Position numbers and translations under genes: made by a program
Shown: one piece after another, positions 11,215-25,000 of the stretch
Layout: each line of letters starts with the position of its first letter
How positions within the stretch are numbered: the stretch's first letter is position 1
Notes under the pieces: generated by a model
What the model was told of the DNA's origin: nothing
Databases searched by the model: none
The model's input: the letters and a program-made list of their open reading frames with translations, nothing else
Source of the DNA: Asterella californica
Lineage: Eukaryota > Streptophyta > Marchantiopsida > Marchantiales > Aytoniaceae
Assembly: GCA_036924285.1 (NCBI GenBank)
Contig: JAYKYS010000001.1
Coordinates: 6,163,501-6,227,500 of the forward strand
DNA: 64,000 bases
Reading direction: 5' to 3'

Positions 11215-11260
11215 TTACGACTGATATTCATTGCGAGTTCGCAATGAATATCAGTCGTAA
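11215..11260. repeat. Perfect 22-bp palindrome with 2-base loop
   Basis: TTACGACTGATATTCATTGCGA at 11215-11236 is followed after GT by its exact reverse complement at 11239-11260. The sequence could form a cruciform or a 22-bp RNA stem. The loop is too small for a typical plant microRNA precursor. Confidence 0.9.
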
Positions 11261-14200
11261 AAGAAACGAGAAACCATGTGTACCATCGCGGCTTAAAAAT
11301 CTTTGAAAAATAGTCTAACTTTTACACCTTTATTGCATTTGGAAATTATTTAATCTATTTGTTGTACTTTGACTGAACTGACACTGTGAAATTACGGCGG
11401 ATTATGCCTTGAACGTCTTATACTTTCCGGCCCATGTTTGAGACCCCCTAGTAGACTAGAGGAGATGGAGTATGACCTGTTTATGTAGCGGCAGATGTGG
11501 TAGAGCTTGTGCCGGTAAGCTGGCTGGCGGCCATGATCGTGTAGTTGGGGATGTATGTATGGCTCGGTATCTCTCATCTTATGTGCAAACAACGCACCAC
11601 TGTTTCTTCTTGTTGTGTTGTGCTGTGTCTCGTCGACCCACCAGCACCCTCACATGGCCGCAGATGTTCTCAGTGGGTTGTGCTGCGCACTGCAGCGCTG
11701 TAAAGTATTCAGGTCCTGCTGCAGCACCACCAGCGCCCCTCTCTCCTCTCACTCTGATCGATGGATAAACACTTATCATCCCCTTCTTACCTTTACCCTT
11801 GCAGTACTCTACCCGCGAGCCAGACCACTGGAGAAACCAGGATCATCCACCAACACCCGCGCGCGATTCGTCTTTTCTCGATGAGGAAGGAAGGCAGGTT
11901 CTTACTTTTCCCTCTCTCTCCGGCTGTCGACAGCTCCGAAATGCTGTGGGTTGTATCCGGGGTTCTGTCGGTCGGTGTCCCATGTGTGACAACGAAGAAC
12001 GCAATGGAAAGGCGGAGGTAAAGTGCCGAGATGATATGAGTGGAGAGAAGGAAATGATCTGGCGAGTAATTGTTGTTGAACGATCAAAGGTCCCGTGGAG
12101 TTGAATTATTTCGACTATATTTTGCACCTTTCGGGTGATATATCTTGGACTGGACTTGGCATTGCGTGCAGTGATTAATAAAACGTGAAATCAAGTCCTT
12201 TTCTTCTCCAACTCGATGCTACTTTCTCCTTCTTTGAACACATGTGGTCAGTTTCCAACTCAGTCTCATCAATCAGCGTCATTAAAGTGCTCGATCCTTT
12301 TGTGGGAAGGAAGAGGAATCGATGGATCCCACACTCAGACCTTTTCATCAAAGCTTTCGTTAACTTTTGCTCAGTCAATCAAAGTGTGTTTGCAACGATA
12401 CGATTGCGCATGATACAAACCCTAATGCAGCATTCGCTCTGCCTTTTCTGAAAAAGGACAGAGGAAAAACTGTTCAAGATTGGCAAAGAGGATGCTCCGG
12501 GTCGCATACGTGAAAACATCGCCTTCCCTTTCTCTACATCTCTCAGAATGATGAGGAGAAAGAAGGCCATTCTAGAATCCGCAGGAACGAGACCCACCTT
12601 GCTTGTCAATGTGATATACTACCAACTTCTAAGCCGAATCTCGTGTTTCTGCACAAGCGTCATTCGATTTTGTCCTCTTCTTCTCTGGAAAGGTTCAGCA
12701 GACAAGGGACGACAAGAAACTGATGAAAGGAGCAGAGAAACTTACAGATAAGATACAGTGAAAGCGAGACCGATTGCTGTGGACATAAGAACTAGAGCTA
12801 CTTCTCCGACAGCGACGATCATTGCGATAATTTGGTAAGAATTTGGCATCGTGTGAAAGAAGAAGCAACTAGGGCAGAGTGTGATTTCATCATCTCATAA
12901 AGTAGACTCATAACTGGGAAACAAGATGGACAGTATGGCATGACAAATTTAGGAAAAAAGCTGATAATAACAGCCAAAACTAGAGTTTTGTCATCCTAAA
13001 CTGACATAAGTTGGAGTTTTCTGTGTTCTACTGTTCTTCCCCCAGAGTGAAGATATCTCCACGTAAATGGAGAAAGTTCAATGTGGTAATCTATCAGATC
13101 TATACTCCGAGGTGAAGCGAAGTATAAATACGAGTGGGTATTTTGGTTACCCGAATGGCGGGTATAAAAGCAAAAGAATGGATATTCCTTTTTTTCTCGT
13201 GTACTTTATGTAGTACATAAACCTGTAGGAGGAGTGTTTATGTTGATAAACTATAAACTTTCCAGGGATTCATGTAACATGAACCATGTATGTTTTTCTT
13301 TTAATATTAACATATTTATTGAACAATTCAGGTTGGTGTTTTACCGAGACTGGACAGTGGTATATTGATTTCTCGAGCCAGTATAAAAAGAGAAAACGGA
13401 TATTACTGTTTTCTCTCTTTAAACTTTCAGTCACGAAGAGGATTCTCTATTTCTCCAAAATTTACGTAACTTTTTTGACTGCATAGATCTCATTCACTTG
13501 TAACTCTATTCAACTGAAACAAATCACAAAGTGTAAAGCTTGTGAGCAGCTATCAGTTGAATATTTATTCTTCTGATTCTATTACAGAATGAGAACTCTA
13601 GGATCAAAAGCAATTATACGTTAACGATGGTTTTCTATGATCCGTGAACGTAAAATCGGGAAACGAGAGATTCTAGGTGGCCCGGAGCCTTATACTGGAA
13701 CTTGCATATGGTCTGGTTATCCATCATCTCTCTTTTCAAGCCAAAGCTATGGCCGAAACTCTACACAAGTCGAGGCTGAGCAGCCCTGGAAATCTCCTCG
13801 AAAACAAAAGTAAAGACCCAAAGGTATGGTATACTCTCCACTCAAAGGTATGCAACTATTCACTGAATGATTGAATGGAAAGAGTTCTTTTCTGTTTGAC
13901 CATGCCCTTCTTCTTGTCTGGTTGAGCGCTTACTCAATATTAGCTTCCTTTTGGTGAAGGAAAATTACTAGAAGCTCGAGCTCGACTAGAATTCGTGCAT
14001 GGAATATATCTTTCAGGTATTTCTGGAGTTTGCGGTTGACCTTGTTGGCATACCTGAAGAGATATATTGCCTTTATAGTCTTTTGGGAATGGGATCGAGT
14101 TGACATACTGCCACGAGAAAGTGCAATTGGCATGAAAAGTAGTTCTCAGAGAGCTGTAAAGTTATAACCCTCGTGTGTTCCTGTCCTACTTCATGGTACC

Positions 14201-16268
14201 ACGGCAAAAGTGTACATTTGACAAGGTGAAGACTGATTTACCTCTTGGAGGTTCATGGTTTCTGCGTCTTCGGGTTACTAGTGCACAAGGATGGCATTCT
14301 CATAAAAGATATTCGCACAGAAAGTAGAGAGTGTACAAATAGTTCATCTCCTTCAATACAAGGGGATAACTTTATTTTAGGGACTCTTTTACCCACTTGT
14401 TACTCTATTTCACTTCGAAATTTCTGAACCTCAGGTATGGAAATAACAATAGTCTATCAATTGTAAGTTGTATTTTCTATTTCGTATAAAACAGACGGTT
14501 GATTACATTTTAGACATTTGGACTAGAGGTATCCCATGGGATACCTTTCTGCACATTTCGCTTGTTGTAATACTCTTAGTATCACCATGTGTCACCACCA
14601 TGGTTACCTAACCTAGTAACCGTGACAAATCTCCACTACTAAAACCTATATGCGGCTGTTGCTTTAGAATAACAAGTGGGTAGAGTCCTTAGCAATACAT
14701 ATCTCTTACTGGAATCATATAGTAAGCATATCAAAGTCAAAGAACTGCAGTTCGTGACTGACTCCAGTCTCATAGGATGGAACACGTTGTTCTTCTCATT
14801 TGTTTGTGTGAGGAAACCTCAAGAGACGATTCATGAACAATGCACTATATTTGATGAATGATGTTCACACTCGTTAAAATATCTCAGTAAATTAGAAGCA
14901 ACAGCAGGAAGCAGACCTCCGGAAATTCCCCTCTAATCTGAGAAGAATAGGCTCAAAAGCTGAAGCCATTCCATATAGACACTCGTGTCATAGATACATA
15001 ACTTGAAATCATGTAGTCTGAACTTATGAAGAACAAAAAGGATAGACCTAAAATACCAGAAGAAACACAAACCGATTCAGTACTGTCTCCCACGAGGATT
15101 TAATTGTTAATATTACATACATACAGAATGGACAAGAAAAAGTCATAGAAAAAGATGTGTGTGAAAAAGTTGACACACATCTTACTTACTGAAGCATCAA
15201 CATGGAAATCTTTTTTTTGTAACATTTTTTCTTCGAGTTCATTAGAGATTAGAGATTTCGTTCAAGACATGTGCAAATTAAAAGTAAAATGATTTTCGGA
15301 GTATCAATAATCTTGGCTCGTTCCCAGCGTGAGAAGGAGTGAGTAGCGGAAAGTACACTTCCGGCACTTGGACGTTAGCGGTACTCGTGACCCTTGAAAC
15401 GGAAGTAAAGGAAGGACATGCTTTAAACGGATGAACTGGGAATCATCCATCGTGGTTACGCAGTGAGCAAAACTGTAGGAGTTTGTGTGGTGGGAGTTGG
15501 GGTGTGTGGGGGAGGGGCAGGGTTCGAAAACCTAACTACGTTTACATAAATACGCTCTAACCGCATCATCCTCCTCATGGTGCCGCTCAATGATGATCCT
15601 GTCCTGGTGGAAGAGGTAAGAGTCAGAAAGGAACATCTATCTGGACACCGGGGAGTATGGGAGAAACTTTGGGACGATCGAGACGACACAATATAAGGTC
15701 TTAAGACGCATCTTCCACCACCATCGTCTTCGATTCCTATCGAGTTCGTGTGTGCTGTGCATCAACTTGAACAAATGTAGAAAGCCGCGTTGAAGCACGC
15801 TGCAGAATTCTCTTTCTCATGATTGTACTATGTGGAAACCTTCCCTACAGCACCATGCGCCATCTGTCAGATTCTAACTTGGTGTCATGAAGGAGAGAAT
15901 CCGTTAAACTTTGCAAGGCAGCAGGTTCTTTAGTACACATTCTTTAGGGCTCATGCTTGAATGTTATCAGGATTGTTACCTTGTTATTGTGAGTCATATG
16001 CATGTACGTTGTTGTGAGAATCACGCAACATGCTGGACCTTTCGAAGCATTCATGAGTTTCACGATCGGTTGTCATGATCGGCTCAATAACCTACTCTTA
16101 ATGCACCTTGTCAAATATAGATAATTACCTTATGAGAGGGGTAGGACCTCCGCGCCACTGATTGATGGAACGTTACAACTGCATTGTTGAAAAGTTCATT
16201 CCTGAAGACAACTTCCGATCATCATGTTACCGTAATTTCCTTATTTTGGTGTTAACACGTTCCCTCTA

Positions 16269-16304
16269 GACGGTTGAGAAGTTTGAGACGGTTGAGAAGC
16301 TTGA
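16269..16304. repeat. 18-bp tandem duplication
   Basis: Two adjacent 18-base units (GACGGTTGAGAAGTTTGA and GACGGTTGAGAAGCTTGA) differ at one base. The repeat lies outside any supported gene. Confidence 0.8.
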
Positions 16305-16329
16305 GGGAGCAGGCGCATCTATTACATGT

Positions 16330-16369
16330 ATACTACTATATGGTATCTTCTGATACCATATAATAGTAT
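16330..16369. repeat. Hairpin, 18-bp arms with one mismatch
   Basis: ATACTACTATATGGTATC at 16330-16347 pairs with GATACCATATAATAGTAT at 16352-16369 apart from one base. The loop is TTCT. Confidence 0.8.
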
Positions 16370-17075
16370 TCATATAGTGATATTCAGACACTCACCTCAT
16401 TTAGTTCTAGACGGCTTCCATATTTGTGATCAGGCTCTATAATGGATACTCTCTTAGCATGGGGTATCCTACTCAAAATGAATTTGAATCCGCCGAGAAA
16501 AGGTTCAGGATTTGAATCTGTGACGTATTAATGCTCAATTTAGGAACCCGCCCTCGCCTCATTCAAAAATGCAGCCACATGAACCTCGACGAAACAAGCA
16601 GTGTCTTCCTATCCACATTTGGTCAATGACGCATTCTACCAAATCACGTTTGGAACCACACTAATTTTGGCTCCTTGCTGCTGGGCTGGGATGCACTAGG
16701 ATACGGTGAACAAACTAATCACTACGTTACTGTTTTGGATGTGTTTTATACCGACATGCTTGGAAGTACGTGAATACAGCTCATAAGGAAATACCACTGT
16801 ACTGTGCAGAATAATCAGGATAAAGCTTTTTGAGGACTTCCGACGAGAAGTTAGTTACTTTGTTTCATTTTACTACAAGTTTTTCTCCATCCGTCATCAG
16901 GCATTTTAATACTCAGCTACAATGTAAGTACAACCTTACATCAGTCTTGAGATTGGCGAGTTACAACTTGAGATTGGAAAGAAAGAAAGCTGACAAACAC
17001 ATTTGGATCAGCTCCCGCTTCTCGCGTTTAACACCAAAAGAGCTGGCCTCCATGTCCCGGTGCTACTCCCGCACC

Positions 17076-17080
<5 letters not shown>

Positions 17081-17129
<49 letters not shown>
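17081..17129. repeat. (GA)n microsatellite
   Basis: An uninterrupted GA dinucleotide run of about 24 units. Reading frames crossing it are artefacts of the repeat. Confidence 0.95.
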
Positions 17130-17133
<4 letters not shown>

Positions 17134-18019
17134 TCATTGTGTTTCCTTGCACCACAGGAGTCAAAGCTAATTGTCGTCACATGTGGAGCATGAAGACGAA
17201 TCCCTTTATCCTCCTCATCCAGTACCAGCAATATCCAGTCGGACAAGGTTTTCTCCATATTTATCCCGACAACTAAGTGGACCTCCCTGAACAATGTTAA
17301 GAAGGTAGAAGTTGTTAGTTGAATGACTATTGAATCTGTTCCACGATCTTCCCAGGGAACTCTTGTGATGTGGTTGGTTGTCCTCATGATGTAGAAACAG
17401 GAAGTTCAATATCCTGGAGGGCTTACGATGGACTCAATGATTGCAGAGCTAAGTACCCTTACAACCAGGTATTCTTCGGGATGAGGAATAGTGCAACTTA
17501 GAACAGCAGAGTTTCTGTTTCTACTCACAAGTCGAAAAATAATGTTAAGAACTAAGAATAATGCAAAGACTTATCTTCAACAACAGCATAATCTCCGGAC
17601 TCACAGCAGAGAACAAAAATGGCTGCCACTTTCGTACCGAAAGTGGCTGGTGATTTACACCATGCTTAGCGAAAACAGTATGATTTTCTACGTCGATGTG
17701 ACACGAGGTGGATGAGGACGAGGCTGGACCATTACTTCAGGATCCGTGAAGATTAGACTCAAGGACTAATGATTCAGACTTTAAGAGGAGGAGATCGACT
17801 CCAAAGGTTGGCGGAAGAGGCGGGAGGCTGCTAGTTACAGCATCTACTGCACAGTACTTCCTAGTAGTAGTAACTTAACTGTGCGGTAGTTTAGTCGAGG
17901 GTGAACGGACAAAAGAGGAAGAGGGCGCGAGGTAGAGCATGGCCCAGAGATAGGGATAGGAGCCGAGCCGCTTGAATAGAAGTAGAGGAGGAGCTGATTT
18001 TGAAGGTGAGCGGAACTAG

Positions 18020-18625
18020 GAAATCCCTGTGGGAACGTGTCGGAAGGGAAAAGGGCCAGGCAAAGCGGCGGGTGGGGCGCGACGCTGGCAAATGACGTCG
18101 CGCCGGGTCCCACCGCCCGAAGTCCTGAGTCGCGGGCGTGGGCAGCAGTCTCTGAGGACTCCTGGCCCCGGAGAGAGGGGAGCAGGAGAGGCAGGAGGCA
18201 GCAGACAGGAGAGCAGAGAGCAGCAGATACACCAGCAGAAGGGAGCACAGAGCTTTACTCCTCCCTCCTTCCCTTCCCTCCTCCGGGTACTGCCCTCATT
18301 TTCCCCTTTCCCTTTCCCCCCACTCCTCGCTCGGGCATTACCATGGAGTGAGTGAGGGGAGTTGTGGTACACGCACGCGCTCGGCCTTGCTCGAGACCAG
18401 AACCAGGAAGGTTACGTGCGTATGTGAGAGAACAGCTAGACAGGGAAGGGGATGGTTATTGATGTGTGACTGGTTTGGTTGGTTTTCGATCGGGGACAGG
18501 AGTTTTTGAGTTTGCGTTTAAAGTAGGGACGAGAAGACGTCGGATTTTGGTTTTGCTCTTTGCAGATTGTTGCCACCGTTACGTACATTTGTGTTGGTTG
18601 TAGTGAGGGGAAAGGCACGTGCAGC
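18020..18625 (+). promoter_or_regulatory. GC-rich promoter/leader region of the CIP-like gene
   Basis: The block upstream of the first coding exon is markedly GC-rich, with purine-rich runs at 18120-18240 and pyrimidine-rich runs at 18250-18325. It contains TGACGT at 18093-18098 and a palindromic G-box CACGTG at about 18616-18621. ACGT-core elements are sites bound by bZIP factors such as HY5, which would suit a light-signalling gene; that link is inference. Reading frames on both strands here overlap one another and look like composition artefacts. The transcription start cannot be placed from sequence alone. Confidence 0.4.
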
Positions 18626-19031
18626 AGGCCGATTTGTGTCAACGTGGGAGGGTAGAGAAGGTGTTTCTTCGGGAATGTTGTGCGCGAGATCGGAGGGGGG
18701 CTGGCTCGTGAGGGAACCGCAGAAGGCGAGAGTAGAGCTTCGGATGTAGCCGATTCTGCTGGAGAAACGTTAAGAGCAGGAAATGACGGGTGTGGAGATT
18801 GAGGAATGGGATGCAGATGTATGGGGCGCGCGCGGGGCAAGTGTTGGTAAAAATGCTTCCACATGCGGTTTCGCCTCTGTCGTCTGTGGAGGAGCATTGG
18901 AGCCCATGAGGGTAAAGTAGGAGTCTCAGGCATTAGCGTTGTCTGTGGTCTGGCGCACAGAGGTCTGTTAATGGGTTATGAGTCACGACTCTTTCGTGAG
19001 ATTATGCTCTGATCTTGAGCGAGGCTCCACG

Positions 19032-22000
19032 ATGAGGTCCGAAACGCGCCTGGATTTCGCCGTATTTCAGCTCACACCAACACGGACAAGGTGGGACATC
19101 GTTTGCATCGGTTTGTTGACTATGAGCTCCACAGCTCAGCTCGCCATTATGTTTCTCTTCATCTCGCTATTCCAGTATCTAGTCATCGTTCCGACGACCC
19201 TTTCGCTCTCAGAAGGTTTTTACTTGACTGCAGTCCTAAAGTACAGCATTGTCTCGCGCTATCGAAATGGCTAGCAGTGCTATGCCAACTCATTCCCTCG
19301 TCTGTCACAGCACAAATACTGTTGGGGGTTGTGGAAGTTGGTTTTTATGCAACTAGAGACTGGGTTCATCAGTTCCTTCCGTTCCTTGCCTAACGGGCCG
19401 ATTTATGGGGACAGCTCTCCAGATTGTATCGGTTCAATTATCGTTAGTGCGCGAAGACGTGCACTGTAGTTTCTTCTAGCCGCGTTTTCTGTTGCTAGTC
19501 TTAGTTACAATGTAGTTTGATCGCCTCGTTTTGTTAGATTAGTTTGCTGATGCCTTCTGCCGCTTATGGCAGGTGTGAGCTGTTGGTGTCAGCTGGGGGT
19601 GTGACGGAAAAGCTCGCTTCAGGATTACTGAAGCCATTTTTAGCACATTTGAAAGCAGCAGAAGAGGAGATTGAGAGAGGTGGATATTCCATCAAGTTGG
19701 TGCCTTTCTTCGCTGATTCATCGAACGTCCATGGAGCTGCTTGGTTTACGAAAGGCACCATTGAGAGGTGCGAGTGGTATTCGTTCTCACCCAGACATCT
19801 TGTCCTAAGTGCATTGGTGCGCTGGCTGTCACTGGTTGTTCATTTGCGGTGATCTTTGAGACGTTGTCTCTCGCCGTTGCCTTGGGGAAGTCTGAGTCAC
19901 TTCGCTGTCAGTGAGGACAATGCGTTCTTGCCGCTTGACCAAGGAGCATGCCCAGTGCGTCTTCGCACTCTAAGTCCTCGGAGGATGCACCCACCTTCAG
20001 GCAGTGGTGTGTCTTTTATATCACAACAGCGGAACGCACTGTCGATTATCTTTGTTAGTCTTTAGGCCTCGCACATACAAACAAGAGTTTGTTGGTGAAC
20101 GAAATTCACGGTTGTACTTTCGTTCAGTCTCCTGTTCCAGAGCCTGGCTCCCTGCGACTAGGTGTCCTTTGCTTTCATAGTCACAGGTTTGGTCTACTGC
20201 CCACGTTTGTGTTCATGTGTACTTACTAGGGTGGAACTGTTCTCGGAAAGTTGATATTTCCCACTCCGACTAACAAGGCTGTCTCTGTACAGATTTGTTC
20301 GCTTCGTTAGCACACCGGAGGTGCTTGAACGTGTTAGTTCTGTGGAGGCCGAACTTGTTCAGATTGAGGAAGCCATCAGCATCCAAGCTAATGAGGCACG
20401 GGTAATACTGCACGAAACAATCCTTTGAAGTTTTACAGAGACGATCGTTCAGTATGAGTGCAAGCAGTGTTCGTACTTGATGCGGTTTCCATCGCAAGTT
20501 GACTTGTTACGAACGTTGACGCCTAGCTCTCTGCTGCAGGTAGACGAACAGTACTTGAGAACTTCTCCTGCGACTCCTCCGCAAGGTAAGCAAGGAAACT
20601 TGCGTCATTCTGTATGACTCGGCTTCCGTATTTCTCTTCTAAGTTGTTTGACTGACGGAATCCTTAATACTCATTCCAACGAAGAGAATAAGCTGCATCC
20701 TTCTGATCACACGACGTTGTGAAGTCATTCATATGTCTTCCTCCTAATCGATCCGGTTACATTGGATGCCATTGTCTCACAATGGCTGTCCGGGAATTAC
20801 AGGATCCTACGGTTTTTCCTGTCACCCAGGCTGGAAAGGATTTACTGTCCTTTACGCAGCACAGCAGAAGGTTGGTGTGCTACATACACTCGCCTACACT
20901 TGCTGGTGTAGGCTTTCATTGGTGTTGTAAATCGTGGGTCTTTTGGCTGAGGATTGGGCAGTTCAGTTCTATTCCTAGTATGCGAAAGATCTGACCGTAG
21001 TTCAAGACGTGAAGCACCGTGTGTCTTAAAGTTGGCAGATGAAGCCTTCCTACTCAGTCGGAAACCTGAATCAAGTCGGACCCGGGTTATCGCCTATCTT
21101 CCGTCAACCGGGACGTAAATGAACAGTTCCGGAATACGTCGCCATTGTATTGTATCCTGTTCCAGCCAATTCTTACTGGTTTCTCTTTTAGAAGCTAGCA
21201 CTACCCTAGAACTGCGTGGCGAGATGAGGCCAGTGTCCATCTCCAGTCTTATCCAGACTGGAAACGTGTGGTTGTTCTTTTGGTTTAGGACATTTAGATC
21301 CCATCGAGGAAAATCTTCAGTGTCCATCTTTAAAATCTTTCTTGTGCAGTTGAGTCTGTACAGTCATTATGTAGACCTTTTCTGATAGTCACGTAACCCC
21401 GATTACACTTCCCTCGCCAACGATGTAAATCTGCCAACCTAGTTAACACTTAACTGATCTGTACACAGAGATACAGCATCAGGTACGGATTGTGAGTTTT
21501 GGACCGGAGCACTTACAAACTCGCACCTGATATTCGAACCTCTTACAATGCATTCTTGCAAACACTAATTCTTTGCCAGTTTCTGCTAGGACGGTTTCTG
21601 CCGACCTTATTGCATATAGTGTGTCAAGAATTTTATACTGAAGGGAATGCCTCAAAGTTTGCATGATAACTTCTGCATCAAAGATCGTCAAAGTCTCATT
21701 TGCACTATTTGTAATAATCTTCTATTCTCTTTGCAACCCTGAAAGTGAAACGTTCGTCATGAAATTACGTAGTATTCGCTGATTCTGGAACTGTTATTCG
21801 TCCAGTACAGTCACGTAGTGCTTTGGGAATGAGGATACCTGAGGAATGTGGCTTTCGAATATGGCGAATGAGGAAGCGGGGTCAATGATGCTTACAGTTT
21901 ACTCTTCCTCTGTTCTATGCAGGCGGTGTTATGATGCAGGGGTTCAGCATGGAGAAGGGTGCTTTCTCAACTAAAGTACGTGTCTCAAGCCCTATTCTCT

Positions 22001-25000
22001 CCTTCGAATGAGTATTCCTAGTTCTTCAGGATTCGTTTACTGCAAAGCTAGCCAGCAACGCTGAAATGCTGATTAAGATACCTGGATTCGGATGTGCAGT
22101 CGAGGCGCAACTCCATGGACGGTGCTGATATCACCGGAGGAGGAGATAGCTCGAAGTACCTGTTCAACCATTTTGTCTACTGTTTACCTGCGTCATCCTT
22201 TGCATGCTGCTACGTGCTCCTGATTGCTCGATCTGGAAGTGTCGTATGTCTTGGTGGCACAATCGTTAAAGAGCCTGTGGATAAATTCAGAGCGGTTAGA
22301 GTTGACAATCACCAAGTCTGCCTAAGCCCGGTGATAATCATTCATTTGCGTCTTATATACGTTTTTGTTCAGGTGGCGTCTACTTCGAGCCATGGATGCC
22401 CGCCGGCTCATGCTGCAGAAAGAGCAAGGAATGGCATTCGCCCGCGCGGCCGCTGCCGGCTTTGACATGGAGCATATGGAGGACCTTATAGCCTTCGCGG
22501 ACTGCTTCGGGGCCACTCGTCTACGGTATGACTAACTTCAGTAAATTCGCGTTGTAGATACGCATTGTAGGCTAAATAAGTTCTTTCTCCCCAGCGGTTG
22601 TAGCGAGAGACAGTCATTCCACGGGTTCTTCAGGTTTGGCCGAGAAACCCAGTTGCTAAGTACTTCAGAAAACATGTTGCTAAGTCGGACTCCATTTGTG
22701 CTAGCTAAGTTGTGTTCCATCTACTCTTGTCGGGAAGCTCTGATATGGACGTTGCTAAGTACTTCAGAAAACATGTTGATAATTTGGGTGCAGGGAGGCT
22801 TGTGTTAAGTTTATGGCACTATGCAAGAAGAGGCAGGAGGCAGGTCTTTGGTTGGAGGAAATGGAAATGGCGGCTGCTGAGGCTGCTGCTAACCGCCCCG
22901 AAGGACCAGAATACGTACAAGGGTCAGCGAATTTTAACCGAGGAAAGGAATACAACGACGCCTGGTCTGATGTGAATAGTGAAGCAGGAGATGAAACTCG
23001 TGATGATGTGAGCATGAGATCACAAAACAGCTTCTACCGAGATGGTAGGGGTTTCGCCGGTGATGAGGACCTTAAAAGACGAAGGAACTCTCAGGACGAT
23101 GCCTCAGGAGACATCAATGGAGAGTATGGTCCAGCTGCTTATCGCGCTCGGGGTCGGTACAGCCAAGGTGGCGGAATGGTCCCTCCTAGCATCGATGAGC
23201 TCCAGGCTTCGGCATATACGCACGACATGTTAGGAAGACCATACAGCCTTTCTCCTGGTGGCTACCCAGGAAGCAGGGTACCCATGGACCCAGGTATGTA
23301 CCAGGGTGAGCATGGCTATGAATACAGGGATGTTCACGGTCAAAATACTCGAGCTGGTATTGCAAACCAGTCTCCCAGGTATGTGCAGAATTACCATGGA
23401 ATATCACCTTCTACAAGTCCTGCCTCGAGGTTGCCCGGTTGGGTCCCAGCTGGTGAGGATGAACAGAATTACGAACATCGTGGTCATTATGGGACTGTCC
23501 AGCAACCTGGGAGAAGCAACATGCACGGGGCTGTTCCGTACGGTCACCACGCCCACTACAGTAATCCTGCACTCCATGGAGGCTACTCTGACACCAGTGC
23601 TAACTTACAGTGGAGACAAGGTGAAAGTCATGCAAATTGGGTTTCTCAACAGCCACCTCCTCATTACTGGCAGGGAACTCCCGGCTACCCCGATAACACT
23701 GGACATGAGTCAAGTCGCCAGCATTACGGCGGTGCTACCAATGTACATTCACACGGGGACCCGACTAGAGCCACGGAAGCGCAATACACGAATGGTTCAC
23801 CCGCCCACACGAAAGATGGACAGCAAAGAGGAAGTCGCTCGCCTGAGTTGGTTAGCTTGCATCAGGCAACGTCGCCTTCAGTGCCTTCTAGTAATCAACC
23901 TCTGGTCAAAGGTCAGTCTCCTGCTAAGGATGAAGCTGCGGGTGGAGAAGAGCAGTCAGGGACGATGCAGCCAATTTCAGACCTACAGTCGCCTCAGAGT
24001 GCCGCTTTGCAGCAGATTACTGACGAAAAAGGAGTAGTAACTAGTGTGAATGCGGATGAAAGTAGTCCATCACCCGGAGCTAAAACTGCGGTATCACCTA
24101 TGGATTCTTCGAACAGGCGTCTGGCCAGAAGGTCAACCTCGCCTAGGCGGAGATCTTCTTCTCCTTTACGGAAGGTGCAAGTGGGAAGGTCAGGGTCCAG
24201 GCGTTCGGGTTTGGTTGTCATACGAAATATTAACTACATAACCTCAGGATCTCAAGATAGAGGCACTGCTGCCAAAGATCGCGGAAGTGACAACGAGTCA
24301 GGTGATAGTGACAGTGGAGATGACGAGGGGACCCACCGTAAGTCGGAGCAAGTTCGTTTCAGTGTGAAGGATGCCATCAGTCTTTTCGAAAAGAAGCGGA
24401 AAGAATCAGGTGACGCAGCTAAGAAAGCATCAAGGCAGGATAGTAGCAGACGAGGGTCCACAGAGAGTGGTAGTTCTTCATTTAACGAACGCGTCAAGCG
24501 CTGGAGTGAAGCAAGTGATGCCAGTAAGGAAGCCAGTACTCGAAGGACCAAAGAAGGAAGTCCTTACGAAGACTCGGACGTCCATTCCAAGCAAGGAAGC
24601 AGTACTGTGGATCAAGAAGTCCGAGGGGGTAACTCTAACACCCACCAATCTAAGTCAGAGGAGGATGAGGTTCAAAGTCGCCCAACTCAGCAGATTGATC
24701 ACGACGACTGTGCTGGGGAGCAGCAAGCAGTGCCAACACGGCAGTACATGGACACTGATCCGTCGGTTTCTCTGATTAGAGGACAGGGTGTTCAGACTGG
24801 CTCGAGGTCGTTGCCTCAGTTTGATGCTGAAGCCAGCTCGTATCAACAACCTGCTCAGGTACAAAACGACGACTTACCAGGAGAAGAAATGATTCTGCCT
24901 GATCGAGATGACAAAGGGGACCAGAACGGACTCAGAGCTCATTTCCCAGCCGATCCAATAGAGCAACAAGGCACTTACATCAGAGAAACTAAGGTCGATG

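Larger units (their letters stand above)
11261..18000. other. Intergenic DNA, no supported gene
   Basis: The piece at 11390-12130 is GC-richer and open in several frames on both strands at once, which fits a leader or promoter-like region better than a coding exon. Short frames at 12170-12750, 13290-14430 and 14680-14860 resemble no family I can name. Small structures at 16269-16304, 16330-16369 and 17081-17129 are listed separately. Confidence 0.5.

Noticed and set aside
13930..14861. Possible Ty3-type integrase or RNase H relic (FAVDLVGIPEEIY, VHKDGILI, LQFVTDSS)
   Set aside because: Each match is a few residues long, catalytic residues are not in register and no LTRs or flanking motifs support it.
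17028..17387. Plus and minus frames of 119-148 codons across the GA microsatellite
   Set aside because: The dinucleotide repeat keeps alternate frames open; the flanking peptide shows no similarity to any family.
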